Below are positions 1-7,910 of a stretch of DNA of 64,000 nt, in pieces. Position 1 is the first letter of the stretch, and each line of letters begins with the position of its first letter. The notes below the pieces were generated by a model. It searched no databases, was not told the DNA's origin, and saw only the letters and a list, made by a program, of their open reading frames with translations. Origin of the DNA: Pseudomonas nitroreducens (GTDB lineage: Bacteria > Pseudomonadota > Gammaproteobacteria > Pseudomonadales > Pseudomonadaceae); NCBI RefSeq assembly GCF_014204515.1, contig NZ_JACHLI010000003.1:287691-351690 (forward strand), written 5' to 3'. Made by a program: the position numbers and the translations under genes.

Positions 1-1
1 C

Positions 2-77
2 GTAGGGCGCATAACGCGCCAGCGTTATCCGCCGTCGCGGCATCGGCGGATAACCCGCCCCGGGTTATTCGCCCTAC
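2..77. repeat. REP-like inverted repeat (GTAGGGCG type)
   Basis: The left arm begins GTAGGGCG with ATAACGC and the right arm ends GGGTTATTCGCCCTAC, giving a long imperfect hairpin. This arm sequence differs from the GTAGGAGCG repeats elsewhere in the window, so it is a second REP family. It lies past the end of the minus-strand lipoprotein gene. No gene is seen in bases 1-231. Confidence 0.7.
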
Positions 78-106
78 CCAAGGCGACGAGTTCGCCGCCT
101 CTCCCC

Positions 107-212
107 CAGGAGCGAACCTCGTCCGGCAATTCCGTCGCGGTGGAAGCGGTCGTCAGTGGGAATGTCCGGTAGATCGCCTGGCAGCGACTCGCGAAGAGGC
201 TCCGCTCCTGCA
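107..212. repeat. degenerate REP pair
   Basis: A left arm CAGGAGCGAACCTCGTCCG (107-125) faces a right arm containing CGCGAAGAGGCTCCGCTCCTG (188-210). It resembles the GTAGGAGCG REP family but both arms carry mismatches. It lies just downstream of the lipoprotein gene and could act as its transcription end. Confidence 0.5.
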
Positions 213-231
213 GAGGCCCATCCAGCAACAC

Positions 232-810
232 TCAGTGGCGGAACTCGAACTGCACCTCGGCACCCTTGATGTCCGAGTGCCAACTGTCGTCGTTGGACTC
301 GCGTTCGTTGACCTCACGCTGGATCAACCGGCCGCCCACCGCAAAGGGGCTCTGTCCGGTCTTCTCGCCGAACATCTGCGGCAGGATGGGCTTTTCTTCG
401 TCCAGCTTGGTCGCCGGCGCGTCGGGCTCCAGTTGCTGGACCAGCTCCTTGGGCAGGCGCAGGTCCAGCTTCACCGGCGGCAGTTCCTTCTTCACCACCG
501 GATCGACCGGTTTCTTCACCTGCGCGGGCGTCTTCGAAGGCGCCTTGGCCTCGGGCTTGATCGCGGCCTCGACGGCTGGCGCCTTGGGCGAAGCCACGGC
601 CTTGGCCGCCGCCGGCTTGGCTTCGGACTCGCGCGGCTGCTCGGCCGCCGGGCTAGGCGCGGGTTTGGGCGCAGGGGGGCTGACTGGCGCGGGCGCAGTG
701 GCGGGCGCAGGCGGCGGAGTGGGGACTGCCGCCTTGTCCTTGTGCTCGTCACCACAGGCGGCGAGCAACAGAATGAGGCTGGCAGCGATGAAAGTTCGAG
801 TCATCTTCAT
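232..810 (-). CDS. Pro/Ala/Lys-rich lipoprotein of unknown function
   Basis: A 192-residue protein starting MKMTRTF. A short hydrophobic stretch ends in lipobox LLAAC with Cys about residue 19, so it is probably a lipid-anchored envelope protein. Residues about 25-110 are low-complexity Pro, Ala and Lys, like a periplasm-spanning linker. The last 70 residues look folded (LDLRLPKELVQQL, later a GGRLIQREV segment) and end in EFRH. I do not recognise the domain. ATG codons at 804 and 810 are both possible; an in-frame ATG at 888 is less likely because it would bury the signal sequence. Confidence 0.6.
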   Translation of the reverse strand: MKMTRTFIAASLILLLAACGDEHKDKAAVPTPPPAPATAPAPVSPPAPKPAPSPAAEQPRESEAKPAAAKAVASPKAPAVEAAIKPEAKAPSKTPAQVKKPVDPVVKKELPPVKLDLRLPKELVQQLEPDAPATKLDEEKPILPQMFGEKTGQSPFAVGGRLIQREVNERESNDDSWHSDIKGAEVQFEFRH

Positions 811-930
811 GGGCTGGCCGTCAAAAAACCGCGCACTGCTGGCGCGAGATTCCATGCTGAGCAAATGGCTTGCCACCTGGCAAGCCATTTGCCACTTTCA
901 GTCTGACAGACAGGCCCTGAACCTGGCCTG

Positions 931-1656
931 TCATTGATCAAGCATGTCAGGCAATTCCTTCAGAGCCTTGTCGATGTCCAGGCCAGGGAAGCGCTGGTGC
1001 AGGCTCTCCCGCACTCGAGCCGCCTCCTGCGCTTGCCCGTCACGCTGCAGATCGCGCAGATGCAGCAGGCTGATACGCGGCTCATCGACCTCCTCGGCCA
1101 ACGCCTGCGCCTTTCCTTGCGCCAGTGCGCCCGGCTCTGCCTGGGTATCGGCAAGGGCACGAGTCTCGGCCTGGGCCTCGGCTTTCATTTCGTCCGCCAT
1201 CGCCTTCTTGCTCATCGACGAAGGCTTGGCCAGCTCTTCCCTGGATGCGCCGGCAGCGGCGCTGTCCAGTTGCGGCGCAGCGAGTCTCGGCTCGGCCGCA
1301 TAGGGCGCAACAGCCGGAGCCGCCGGTGGCGCCATGGCCGGAGCGGGCGCTGGCGCGCGCATCATCGCCGGGGATGCCGGCGCGTCGAAGCGCTGCGGAG
1401 CTTCTTCGTAGGTGCGCAGGGTCAGGCTCAGGCCAACTCCCAGGGTTGCCAGGCCAGCCACCGCGACGCCCCAGCGCTGGCGGCTGCCGGCGCCCAGCAG
1501 CCAGTGGTGCAGGCGCTGGGCGAATCTCGGCTGCTTCTCCTCCACGGCAGCACGGGCGGCGGCCAGGATGCGCGCATCCAGCTGCGCCGACGGCTGCTCG
1601 GCGCTGTGCCGGCGATAGTGGTCGAGCATTTGCTGCTCGTGCGGATCGCGGTTCAT
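931..1656 (-). CDS. putative anti-sigma factor, single-pass membrane protein
   Basis: A 241-residue protein with a cytoplasmic N-terminus (residues 1-60, Arg/Gln/Ala-rich helices), one hydrophobic segment at about 62-80 (WGVAVAGLATLGVGLSL) and a long Ala/Pro/Met-rich periplasmic part. The start codon overlaps the stop of the upstream ECF sigma gene by 4 bases (ATGA), which implies translational coupling. The role is inferred from this pairing and topology; there is no clear zinc-binding HxxxCxxC motif. It would hold the sigma factor at the inner membrane until a signal arrives. Confidence 0.6.
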   Translation of the reverse strand: MNRDPHEQQMLDHYRRHSAEQPSAQLDARILAAARAAVEEKQPRFAQRLHHWLLGAGSRQRWGVAVAGLATLGVGLSLTLRTYEEAPQRFDAPASPAMMRAPAPAPAMAPPAAPAVAPYAAEPRLAAPQLDSAAAGASREELAKPSSMSKKAMADEMKAEAQAETRALADTQAEPGALAQGKAQALAEEVDEPRISLLHLRDLQRDGQAQEAARVRESLHQRFPGLDIDKALKELPDMLDQ

Positions 1657-2246
1657 GGGCTCACCTCCTCGGTCGCCGCCGGGTCCGACAGCAGCCGGCG
1701 CAACTTCTGCATCGCGTAGCGCAGACGGCTCTTCACCGTTTCGGCCGGGGTATGGGTCAACTCGGCGATCTCGTTCAGCTCCAGGTCGCCGTGGGTGCGC
1801 AGCAGGAAGACTTCGCGCTGCTCCTCCGGCAGGGCTTCCAGCGCGCCCTGCAGGCGTTGCTGGTCGCGGCTGAGGCTCAGCTCGCGCTCCGGGTCGGCGC
1901 TGTCATCCGTCAGCGCCTCGGCGTGCAGCTGCTCGTCGAAACTCTCCTGGCGGCCCTGATGCCGGCCGAGCTTGCGCCAGTGGTCGATCAGGCGGTTGCG
2001 GCCGATCTGGTACAGCCAGGTCTTGAAGCTGGCCGCGCCCTGGGGCTGGCTCTGGCTGCGGACCAGGCTCAGCCAGGTTTCCTGGAACACTTCCTCGGCC
2101 TGGGCGTGGTCACCGCACAGGCCGCAGAGAAAGCGGAACAGGCCCAGGCGGTGGCGAGCATAGAGTTCGGCGAAGGCGTCGGCCTCGCCCTGGCGGTAAC
2201 GGCGCAGCAACGCCGCGTCGCTGTCGTCCTTGAGGGGTATCTTCAA
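1653..2246 (-). CDS. ECF-type RNA polymerase sigma factor
   Basis: Sigma region 2 spans residues about 10-75 (ADAFAELYARHRLGLFRFL, then AEEVFQETWLSLV). Region 4 spans about 130-185 (LPEEQREVFLLRTHGDL, then ETVKSRLRYAMQKLRRLL). The frame stays open to an ATG at 2381, but region 2 begins right after LKIPLKDDSDAALLRRY, so a TTG start at 2246 giving 197 residues fits the family better; this choice is an inference. It is followed with 4-base overlap by the putative anti-sigma gene. The regulon is unknown. Confidence 0.75.
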   Translation of the reverse strand: MKIPLKDDSDAALLRRYRQGEADAFAELYARHRLGLFRFLCGLCGDHAQAEEVFQETWLSLVRSQSQPQGAASFKTWLYQIGRNRLIDHWRKLGRHQGRQESFDEQLHAEALTDDSADPERELSLSRDQQRLQGALEALPEEQREVFLLRTHGDLELNEIAELTHTPAETVKSRLRYAMQKLRRLLSDPAATEEVSP

Positions 2247-2279
2247 CTCTCTCGATCCGTGTCGATGCAGGTGTCGGCT

Positions 2280-2297
2280 GGCAACGCGCCAGTTGCC
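2280..2297. promoter_or_regulatory. inverted repeat upstream of ECF sigma gene
   Basis: GGCAAC, six bases, GTTGCC form a perfect interrupted palindrome about 34 bases upstream of the proposed TTG start. It may be an operator or contain an autoregulatory -35 element (many ECF promoters carry AAC there). If the gene starts at the ATG at 2381, this repeat would be coding. Confidence 0.3.
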
Positions 2298-2448
2298 CAG
2301 TATCGCCGATGTCACGCGCGGCGGCGCAGCCTTCGCGTGTCCGAGGCTGGTGAGCAGGAGGAGCTGGCTGTCGAGCGGCACCGCGGCGACCTCGTCGGGA
2401 GTTCAATACCCTTGGACGAGGCCGCGTGGGAAAACGGGTTAATGCCCC

Positions 2449-2503
2449 GTAGGAGCGGACTCCGGCGCGCTGCGGAGCTATCGCGGACGGAGTCCGCTCC
2501 TAC
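2449..2503. repeat. REP hairpin (GTAGGAGCGGACTCCG arms)
   Basis: The arms GTAGGAGCGGACTCCG (2449-2464) and CGGAGTCCGCTCCTAC (2488-2503) are exact reverse complements around a 23-base centre. The right arm ends one base from the stop of the MocR regulator gene. Confidence 0.85.
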
Positions 2504-2504
2504 C

Positions 2505-3944
2505 CTAAGCGGCGATCAGCTCCTCCTGGCACAGCTGGCAGGCCAGCATGCCGAGGGTCATGATCGCCCGCTCGGCCTCGCGGTCCCAGGGGATGCCGCA
2601 GGTCAGGCGCAGGCAGTTGTTGAACTGCTCGGTGTTACTGAAGATCAGCCCCGGCGCGATGCTGATGCCCTGCTCCAGCGCGCGCACGTGCAGTTCCTTG
2701 GTATTCACCTTGGCCGGCAGACTGACCCAGAGGATGAAGCCGCCCTTGGGCCGGGTCATCTGCGTGCCCTCGGGGAAGTACTGCTGCACCGCCAGTTGGT
2801 AGGCGGTCATGTTCTTGCGGTACTCCTGGCGGATATAGCGCAGGTGCCGGTCGTAGCCGCCGTTCTCCAGGTAGGCCGCCACGCCCATCTGGGTGACGGT
2901 GCACGCCGAATGGGTGGTGAAGGTCTGCAGGCGGCGGATTTCCTCCTGGTAGCGCTCGGCGATGATCCAGCCGATGCGCACGCCGGGAGAAATGGTCTTG
3001 GAGAAGCTCGAGCAGTACACCACCCGGCCATCACGGTCGTGGGCCTTGAGTGCCTTGGTCTGGCCCTGGTCGAACATCAGCTCGCCGTAGATGTCGTCCT
3101 CGATCACGCCGATGTTGTGGTCAGCGGTGAGCTTGAGCAGCGCCTTCTGGCGGTCTTCCGGGATGGTCCCGCCCAGCGGATTGGACAGCCGCGCGGTGAG
3201 CACCAGCGCCTTGATCGGCCACTGGTTGGCGGCCAGCTGCAGGGCTTCCAGGCTGATGCCGGTGAGCGGGTCGCTGGGGATTTCGATGACCTTCAGGCCG
3301 AGGATATCTGCCAGCTGCAACAGGCCGTAGTAGCTCGGCGACTCGGTGGCGATCAGGTCGCCGGGACGGGTCATCACCCGCAAGGCCATGTGGATGGCGT
3401 CCACGCAGCCGTGGGTGATGGTCACCTGGGTCGGATCGACCACCACGCCGGCATCGCGCATGCGGATCGCCACCTGGCGGCGTAGCGGCTCGTAGCCTGG
3501 GCTGAACATGTAGCTGAAGGCGCGTGGGCTGGAGAAGCGGGTGACCTTGGCCAGCTGCTGGTGCAGCGCGCGCACCGGCAGGTAATCCACGTGCGGCACG
3601 GCGGCGCCCAGCGGGAACACGCCTTCGCGGCGCGCCTCGGCGAGTACCTGGTTGATGATGCTGCTGCGGGTGACCAGGCCGGGCCGCTCGACCCGGGCGA
3701 TGTCCGGGGTCGAGGCGGTCAGCGCCGGCGTGCGGTGCACGTAGAAGCCGGACTGCGGGCGGGCACGGATCAGGCCCTGGTCTTCGAGGGTGGCGTAGGC
3801 CTGCAGTACCGTGGCGTGGCTGACGTTGAGCTGGGTGCTCAACTTGCGCACGGACGGCACGCGCTCGCCCGGCTGGTAGACGCCACGACGGATGTCTTCG
3901 GCCAGTTGCTGGGCGATGCGCTGATACAGAAGCAGATTGGACAT
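2505..3944 (-). CDS. MocR-family regulator (GntR HTH fused to aminotransferase fold)
   Basis: A 479-residue protein. An N-terminal GntR winged helix occupies about residues 1-75 (GERVPSVRKLSTQLNVSHAT, then YATLEDQGLI). A class I aminotransferase-like domain fills 100-479, with the PLP-lysine region SSFSKTISPGVRIGW. MocR proteins are cytoplasmic regulators that sense PLP or an amino-acid-like ligand; the target here is unknown. The start at 3944 has GAGGG 9 bases upstream; an ATG at 3953 has no spacing for a ribosome site. ACAGT repeats in front of it may be its own operator. Confidence 0.85.
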   Translation of the reverse strand: MSNLLLYQRIAQQLAEDIRRGVYQPGERVPSVRKLSTQLNVSHATVLQAYATLEDQGLIRARPQSGFYVHRTPALTASTPDIARVERPGLVTRSSIINQVLAEARREGVFPLGAAVPHVDYLPVRALHQQLAKVTRFSSPRAFSYMFSPGYEPLRRQVAIRMRDAGVVVDPTQVTITHGCVDAIHMALRVMTRPGDLIATESPSYYGLLQLADILGLKVIEIPSDPLTGISLEALQLAANQWPIKALVLTARLSNPLGGTIPEDRQKALLKLTADHNIGVIEDDIYGELMFDQGQTKALKAHDRDGRVVYCSSFSKTISPGVRIGWIIAERYQEEIRRLQTFTTHSACTVTQMGVAAYLENGGYDRHLRYIRQEYRKNMTAYQLAVQQYFPEGTQMTRPKGGFILWVSLPAKVNTKELHVRALEQGISIAPGLIFSNTEQFNNCLRLTCGIPWDREAERAIMTLGMLACQLCQEELIAA

Positions 3945-3973
3945 GGCGGCCATCCCTCGGGCATTGAACCGAA

Positions 3974-4033
3974 ACAGTAGCCAAAAACAGTTAACTGTTC
4001 CAGAACAGTCGGACAGATTCCGTCCGATACAGT
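3974..4033. promoter_or_regulatory. candidate MocR operator: palindrome and ACAGT repeats
   Basis: The 14-base perfect palindrome AACAGTTAACTGTT lies at 3986-3999. Further ACAGT copies occur at 3974-3978, 4005-4009 and 4029-4033. The cluster lies directly upstream of the MocR-type gene. Binding by that regulator is an inference from position. Confidence 0.4.
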
Positions 4034-4048
4034 TGCCACCGCGCCTTG

Positions 4049-4684
4049 CTACAGCTCTCCGAGCCAGTCCAGCAGCCCGGCCACCACCAATTGGGCATCA
4101 CTGGTGATGCCCAGCTTCATCATCGCGTTGCGCTTGTGGGTGCTGATGGTGGAGACGCTGCGGTTGGTCCGCTCGGCGATCTCGCCCACCGTGGCGCCGT
4201 GGGCCAGGCGACGGATGATGTCGATCTCCGTGGGGCTCAGCGGTTTGCCACTGTGGCGCGGCGGCCGCAGCATCGGGTCGATGTACACCTCGCCCTTGCG
4301 GATGCGGGCGAAGGCTTCGTCGAGCAGGTGCAGCGGATTGCGCTTGCACACGTAGCCCACCGCGCCGCACTTCACCACGGCGCTGGCCAGCAGCGGCGCG
4401 CCCATGATCGAGTAGACCAGGATGCGCACGTCGGGATGGTGGCGCTGGATCCACTCCACCAGGTGCACGCCATCGCGGCCGCGCGCGCCGGGCAGGGCCA
4501 GTTCGATGATGATCAGGTCGATGTCCGGCTGGTGGCTCAGCGCCTCCAGCAGGCTATCGGTATCGCTGACGAAGGTCTGCACCTGCGCCAGCCGGTTCTC
4601 TGCGAGGTAACGCTCCAGGCCCCAGCCGATCATGGGCTGCGGGTCGGCGACGATCACCTTGGGTAATGGTTTTTCGGACAGCAT
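4049..4684 (-). CDS. NarL/LuxR-type response regulator with Glu at phospho-acceptor
   Basis: A 211-residue protein. Receiver domain at about 8-125: VIVADPQPM near the acidic pocket, DLIIIELALPG at the position of the usual DxxxxD(L)xMPG phosphorylation site, and a conserved Lys in GAVGYVCK. The LuxR-type helix-turn-helix is at about 145-205 (LSPTEIDIIRRLAHG, then RSVSTISTHKRNAMMKLG). The residue that normally takes the phosphate is Glu, so it may be constitutively active or controlled without phosphorylation. No sensor kinase is adjacent. The regulated genes are unknown. Confidence 0.85.
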   Translation of the reverse strand: MLSEKPLPKVIVADPQPMIGWGLERYLAENRLAQVQTFVSDTDSLLEALSHQPDIDLIIIELALPGARGRDGVHLVEWIQRHHPDVRILVYSIMGAPLLASAVVKCGAVGYVCKRNPLHLLDEAFARIRKGEVYIDPMLRPPRHSGKPLSPTEIDIIRRLAHGATVGEIAERTNRSVSTISTHKRNAMMKLGITSDAQLVVAGLLDWLGEL

Positions 4685-4780
4685 CGGTCTCTCTCGTTCA
4701 TGGCGCCCCTACAGGGGATTAGCCGTACCCGGGCATTTTCGCCAAGGTGCGACTCGAACGAATTCGAGATGCCCCATGCA

Positions 4781-4812
4781 AAAGGCCCCGCAACGAACAG
4801 TCCGGGGCCTTT
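4781..4812 (-). terminator. terminator after the OmpA lipoprotein gene
   Basis: Stem AAAGGCCCCG (4781-4790) with CGGGGCCTTT (4803-4812). It lies between the end of the OmpA gene at 4838 and the response-regulator start at 4684. Confidence 0.8.
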
Positions 4813-4837
4813 GCTGTGTCGCGATGTTACGCGCGAA

Positions 4838-5650
4838 TCAACGCTGGGCGCCGAGCTGGCCCTTCTCGTCGGAGAACACGATCTCCACCCGGCGATTCTG
4901 CGCGCGCCCCAGGGAAGAGGCGTTGTCCGATATCGGGTAGGCCTCGCCGTAGCCCTGCACCAGCACGCGTTTCTCGTCCACGCCCAGGTCGGTCAGCGCG
5001 TCCGCCACGGCCTGCGCGCGGTCCTTGGACAGTTGCAGGTTCTGCTCGCCGTCACCCTCGGCGTCGGTGTAGCCCTCGATGCGCACTATCCGGCGCGGAT
5101 TGAGCTGGAGGAACTGCACGAGCTTGAGCACGGTGCGATTGGCAGCGGGCTTGAGGTCCGCCTCGCCGCTGTCGAACAGCACGTCGCCGAGGGTCAGCAC
5201 CAGGCCACGCTCGGTCTCGTTGGTGGCCAGGCTGACCATCTGCTGCTCCAGCCACTTGCTCTGCTCCTGCACGCCCAGCAGGCGCGCTTCGCGCATTGCC
5301 AGCTGCAGGCGCTCGCGCTCCAGCTGCTGCTTGGCCAGGCGCTCCTGGTTCAGCGCCAGGCTGCTGTGCTCGCGGGCGATCTCGCTGTAGCGCTGGCTGA
5401 GGTAGGAGTACTGCAGCACGTCGTCGCTGCTGCCCCAGTAGTTGGACAGACGCTCGGCACGGGCCAGCGACTCGCCGGCGCGGATCACGTCCTTGGGCGC
5501 GCTGCGCAGCACCGCGGAGTCTTCCTTCACCGACTGGAACTGGACGCGCGCCTGTTCCAGGGACTTCTCGCTGAGCTGACTGTTGGCGCAACCGGCCAGC
5601 GCCGCCAGGGACGCCAGCGCCCCAAGGCGCAACAGTTGCACGGGAGTCAT
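4838..5650 (-). CDS. OmpA-family peptidoglycan-binding lipoprotein with DUF4398 N-terminus
   Basis: A 270-residue protein. The signal peptide ends in lipobox LAGC (Cys about 22). Residues about 25-135 resemble DUF4398, helical and likely coiled-coil (LALNQERLAKQQLERERLQL). The OmpA C-terminal domain is at about 145-265, with GDVLFDSGEADLKP, EGYTDAEGDGEQNLQLS and AQNRRVEIVF, which includes the usual Asp and Arg that hold diaminopimelate. It probably tethers an envelope membrane to the cell wall. Its start overlaps the upstream DUF4398 gene by 4 bases, so the two are cotranslated. Confidence 0.85.
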   Translation of the reverse strand: MTPVQLLRLGALASLAALAGCANSQLSEKSLEQARVQFQSVKEDSAVLRSAPKDVIRAGESLARAERLSNYWGSSDDVLQYSYLSQRYSEIAREHSSLALNQERLAKQQLERERLQLAMREARLLGVQEQSKWLEQQMVSLATNETERGLVLTLGDVLFDSGEADLKPAANRTVLKLVQFLQLNPRRIVRIEGYTDAEGDGEQNLQLSKDRAQAVADALTDLGVDEKRVLVQGYGEAYPISDNASSLGRAQNRRVEIVFSDEKGQLGAQR

Positions 5651-6006
5651 TGCACTTCTCCCAACTGTTTGCGCAGGCGGTTGATGCTCTTGCCCTGCTC
5701 TGCCAGTTGCTCGGTGCTCTTGCGGGTCAGCTCCTTGGCCTCGGCCAGGCGCGCGTCGAGTTCGGCCTGTTCGGCCAACTGCCGCGCCTTCTTGTTCGAG
5801 CCGACCGCCAGGGCACCCCTGGCCGCCTGGTACTTGTCCTCGGCCAGCTTCAGCTCGGCCAGATCATCGGTGGCGCCCACGGCCTTGGCCTGCTCCAGCG
5901 CCTGCTCGGTGAGGCGCATCTGCTCGTTGGGTGCCGGGTCGTTCGTCGCACAGCCGGCCAGTGCAAACAAGGCCAGGCCGGCGACCATCATCCGTCGCTT
6001 GATCAC
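5647..6006 (-). CDS. small DUF4398 lipoprotein
   Basis: A 119-residue protein with a signal sequence ending LAGC (Cys about 19). The rest is highly helical: EQALEQAKAVGATDDLAELK, then heptad-like QAELDARLAEAKELTRKSTE. It matches the DUF4398 region of the next gene, with which it overlaps by 4 bases, so the two may form a hetero-coiled-coil in the periplasm. Function unknown. Confidence 0.75.
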   Translation of the reverse strand: MIKRRMMVAGLALFALAGCATNDPAPNEQMRLTEQALEQAKAVGATDDLAELKLAEDKYQAARGALAVGSNKKARQLAEQAELDARLAEAKELTRKSTEQLAEQGKSINRLRKQLGEVQ

Positions 6007-6019
6007 GAAATCTGTTGTC

Positions 6020-6847
6020 CTACTCGGTGGGAGTGCTGGCAGGCTGCAGCTGCTGTGCCTTCCAGCGGGCCAGGTTGTCCTGCAGCAGTCGCTGCGGGAC
6101 TCCGGCGGCCGTCAATTCTGTCATCTTTTGCGCCAGTTGTCCGCGCAGCCACGGGTCGTTGCAGGCCGAGTTGTGCGCAACCGTCAGGTACAGCCCCTCG
6201 CTGGAGATCGGCGGCTCCAGCGGCTGCAGGTCATCGGCCATGCCCAGGGTGTCGGCGACCGCCAGGCCGGGGTAGTGCTCGTAGATCACGTAGTCGGAGC
6301 GCTTGAGCAGCAGCTTCTGGAAGGCCTGGGTCAGGCTGGGCACCTCTTCCAGGGTCAGCTCCTGCCGGGCATAGTTGTCGAAGTCCTGGCCGAAGCTGTT
6401 GTTCACCAGGGTGCCACCCTTCAGGCCCTTGAGGTCTTCGCGGCTGGTGTAGGGGGCCGTCGCATCCTTGCGCATCCACACCACGTTGTCGGTGGTGAGG
6501 AAGGCCGGATGGATGTAGTCCATGGTCTCCAGGCGCGCCGGCGTGAGGAAGGCCCCGGCGATCAGGTCGACGCGACCCAGTCGCGCCTCTTCCTGGGCGC
6601 GCGCCCAGGAACCGGAATAGATCACCCGGATATTCACGCCGACAGCCTTGCCGATCTGTTCCAGCAGGTCGGCATTGGCGCCGATCAGGCGCTCCGGCTG
6701 CGCCGGGTCGCGCCACAGGTAGGGCGGGTACTCCGGATTGCCGGTGGCCACCAGGCGCTCGCACTTGCCGGCGGCTGCGCCGGCCAGGGGAACGGAGAAA
6801 GTCACCAGCAACAGCGCCGCACGGATCAGCGTGGAGCAATCAGGCAT
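6020..6847 (-). CDS. periplasmic substrate-binding protein, amino-acid type (SBP_bac_3)
   Basis: A 275-residue protein. The signal peptide (MPDCSTLIRAALLLVTFSV) ends near AGAAAG. The family pattern is clear: EYPPYLW near the N-terminus, GANADLLEQIGKAVG, then GRVDLIAGAFLTPAR and LKGLKGGTLVNNSFG. Such proteins bind amino acids or related small molecules. No ABC permease or ATPase gene is next to it, so it may serve a remote transporter or a sensor. The ATG at 6847 was chosen over 6946 because it gives a clean signal peptide. It is 13 bases from the DUF4398 gene downstream. Confidence 0.8.
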   Translation of the reverse strand: MPDCSTLIRAALLLVTFSVPLAGAAAGKCERLVATGNPEYPPYLWRDPAQPERLIGANADLLEQIGKAVGVNIRVIYSGSWARAQEEARLGRVDLIAGAFLTPARLETMDYIHPAFLTTDNVVWMRKDATAPYTSREDLKGLKGGTLVNNSFGQDFDNYARQELTLEEVPSLTQAFQKLLLKRSDYVIYEHYPGLAVADTLGMADDLQPLEPPISSEGLYLTVAHNSACNDPWLRGQLAQKMTELTAAGVPQRLLQDNLARWKAQQLQPASTPTE

Positions 6848-6944
6848 CGGTAGTCTCACTCGCCAGAAGAAAGAACGGCCATGCTTAGAGCCGCAAAATG
6901 CTAGCGTAAAGCACACCGCCCCGATTTGGTAATAAGGACTTCTC

Positions 6945-7895
6945 ATGAAGAAAGCCCTTCTGGCCCTTCTCCTCGCAATAGCCGTCGCCGCTGGCGTGCT
7001 CTACGCCTTCCCAGCCACCCTGCTGGCAACTGCGCAGTACGTCGAAAGCGCCCGCGCGAGGCTGTCCAGCAACAGCCTGCAGGTCGACGACCTGGACATC
7101 GCCTACTACGAAGGCGGCCCGGACAAGGCCCAGACCATCCTGCTGATCCACGGCTTCGGCGCGGACAAGAGCAACTGGCCGCGCTTCGCCCGCTTCCTGA
7201 CCAAGGACTACCACGTCATCGCCGTCGACCTGCCGGGCTTCGGCGACAGCAGCAAGCCCGAGAACATCAGCTACGACGTCGGCACCCAGGCCGAGCGCCT
7301 GGCGGACTTCATGCGCGAACAGGGCATCGGCCGCTTCCACGTGGTGGGCAACTCCATGGGCGGGCATATCGCCGCACTGCTGGCCGCGCGGCATCCCAAC
7401 GAAGTGCTGTCGGTGGGCCTGTTCGACAACGCCGGGGTGATGGCGCCGCAGCAGAGCGAACTGTTCCGGCGCATCCTCAATGGCGAGAGCAACCCACTGG
7501 TGCTGCGCTCGGTGGACGACTTCCCTGCCCTGCTCGACTTCGTCTTCGTGCAGAAGCCGCCGCTGCCGGCGCGGCTGCGGGATTACCTGGCCGAGCGCTC
7601 GCTGCAGCGCAGCGCGTTCAACGCCATGGTCTTCCAGCAGTTGCGGGATCGCTACATCCCGCTGGAGCCGGAACTGCCGAAGATCACCGCACCGACCCTG
7701 CTGCTGTGGGGCGACCGCGACCGGGTGCTGGACGTCTCCAGCATCGAGGTGATGAAGCCACTGCTGAAGAAGCCCAGCGTGGCGATCCTGCGCGATTGCG
7801 GCCACGTGCCGATGATCGAGCGCCCGGAGGAAACCGCCCGCCTCTACCTGGACTTCCTCCAACAGAACCACGGGCCGGTGACGGCAGCGAACTGA
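6945..7895 (+). CDS. plaF: membrane-anchored phospholipase A / alpha-beta hydrolase, PlaF-like
   Basis: A 316-residue protein with an N-terminal membrane helix (MKKALLALLLAIAVAAGVL) and an alpha/beta-hydrolase fold. The nucleophile elbow GNSMGG puts Ser at residue 137; the likely partners are Asp about 259 (GDRDRVLD) and His 287 (DCGHVPM). HGFG at about 69-72 forms the oxyanion region. Length, topology and the position beside fabV match P. aeruginosa PA2949, described as the inner-membrane phospholipase PlaF that remodels glycerophospholipids. The assignment by recall of PA2949 is good but unsearched. It faces fabV and shares a terminator with it. Confidence 0.75.
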   Translation: MKKALLALLLAIAVAAGVLYAFPATLLATAQYVESARARLSSNSLQVDDLDIAYYEGGPDKAQTILLIHGFGADKSNWPRFARFLTKDYHVIAVDLPGFGDSSKPENISYDVGTQAERLADFMREQGIGRFHVVGNSMGGHIAALLAARHPNEVLSVGLFDNAGVMAPQQSELFRRILNGESNPLVLRSVDDFPALLDFVFVQKPPLPARLRDYLAERSLQRSAFNAMVFQQLRDRYIPLEPELPKITAPTLLLWGDRDRVLDVSSIEVMKPLLKKPSVAILRDCGHVPMIERPEETARLYLDFLQQNHGPVTAAN

Positions 7896-7910
7896 TCCGG
7901 ACGGATAAAG

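Noticed and set aside
1125..3485. 786-codon plus-strand open frame over the sigma and MocR genes
   Set aside because: It crosses three real minus-strand genes and is a high-GC shadow without a recognisable domain.
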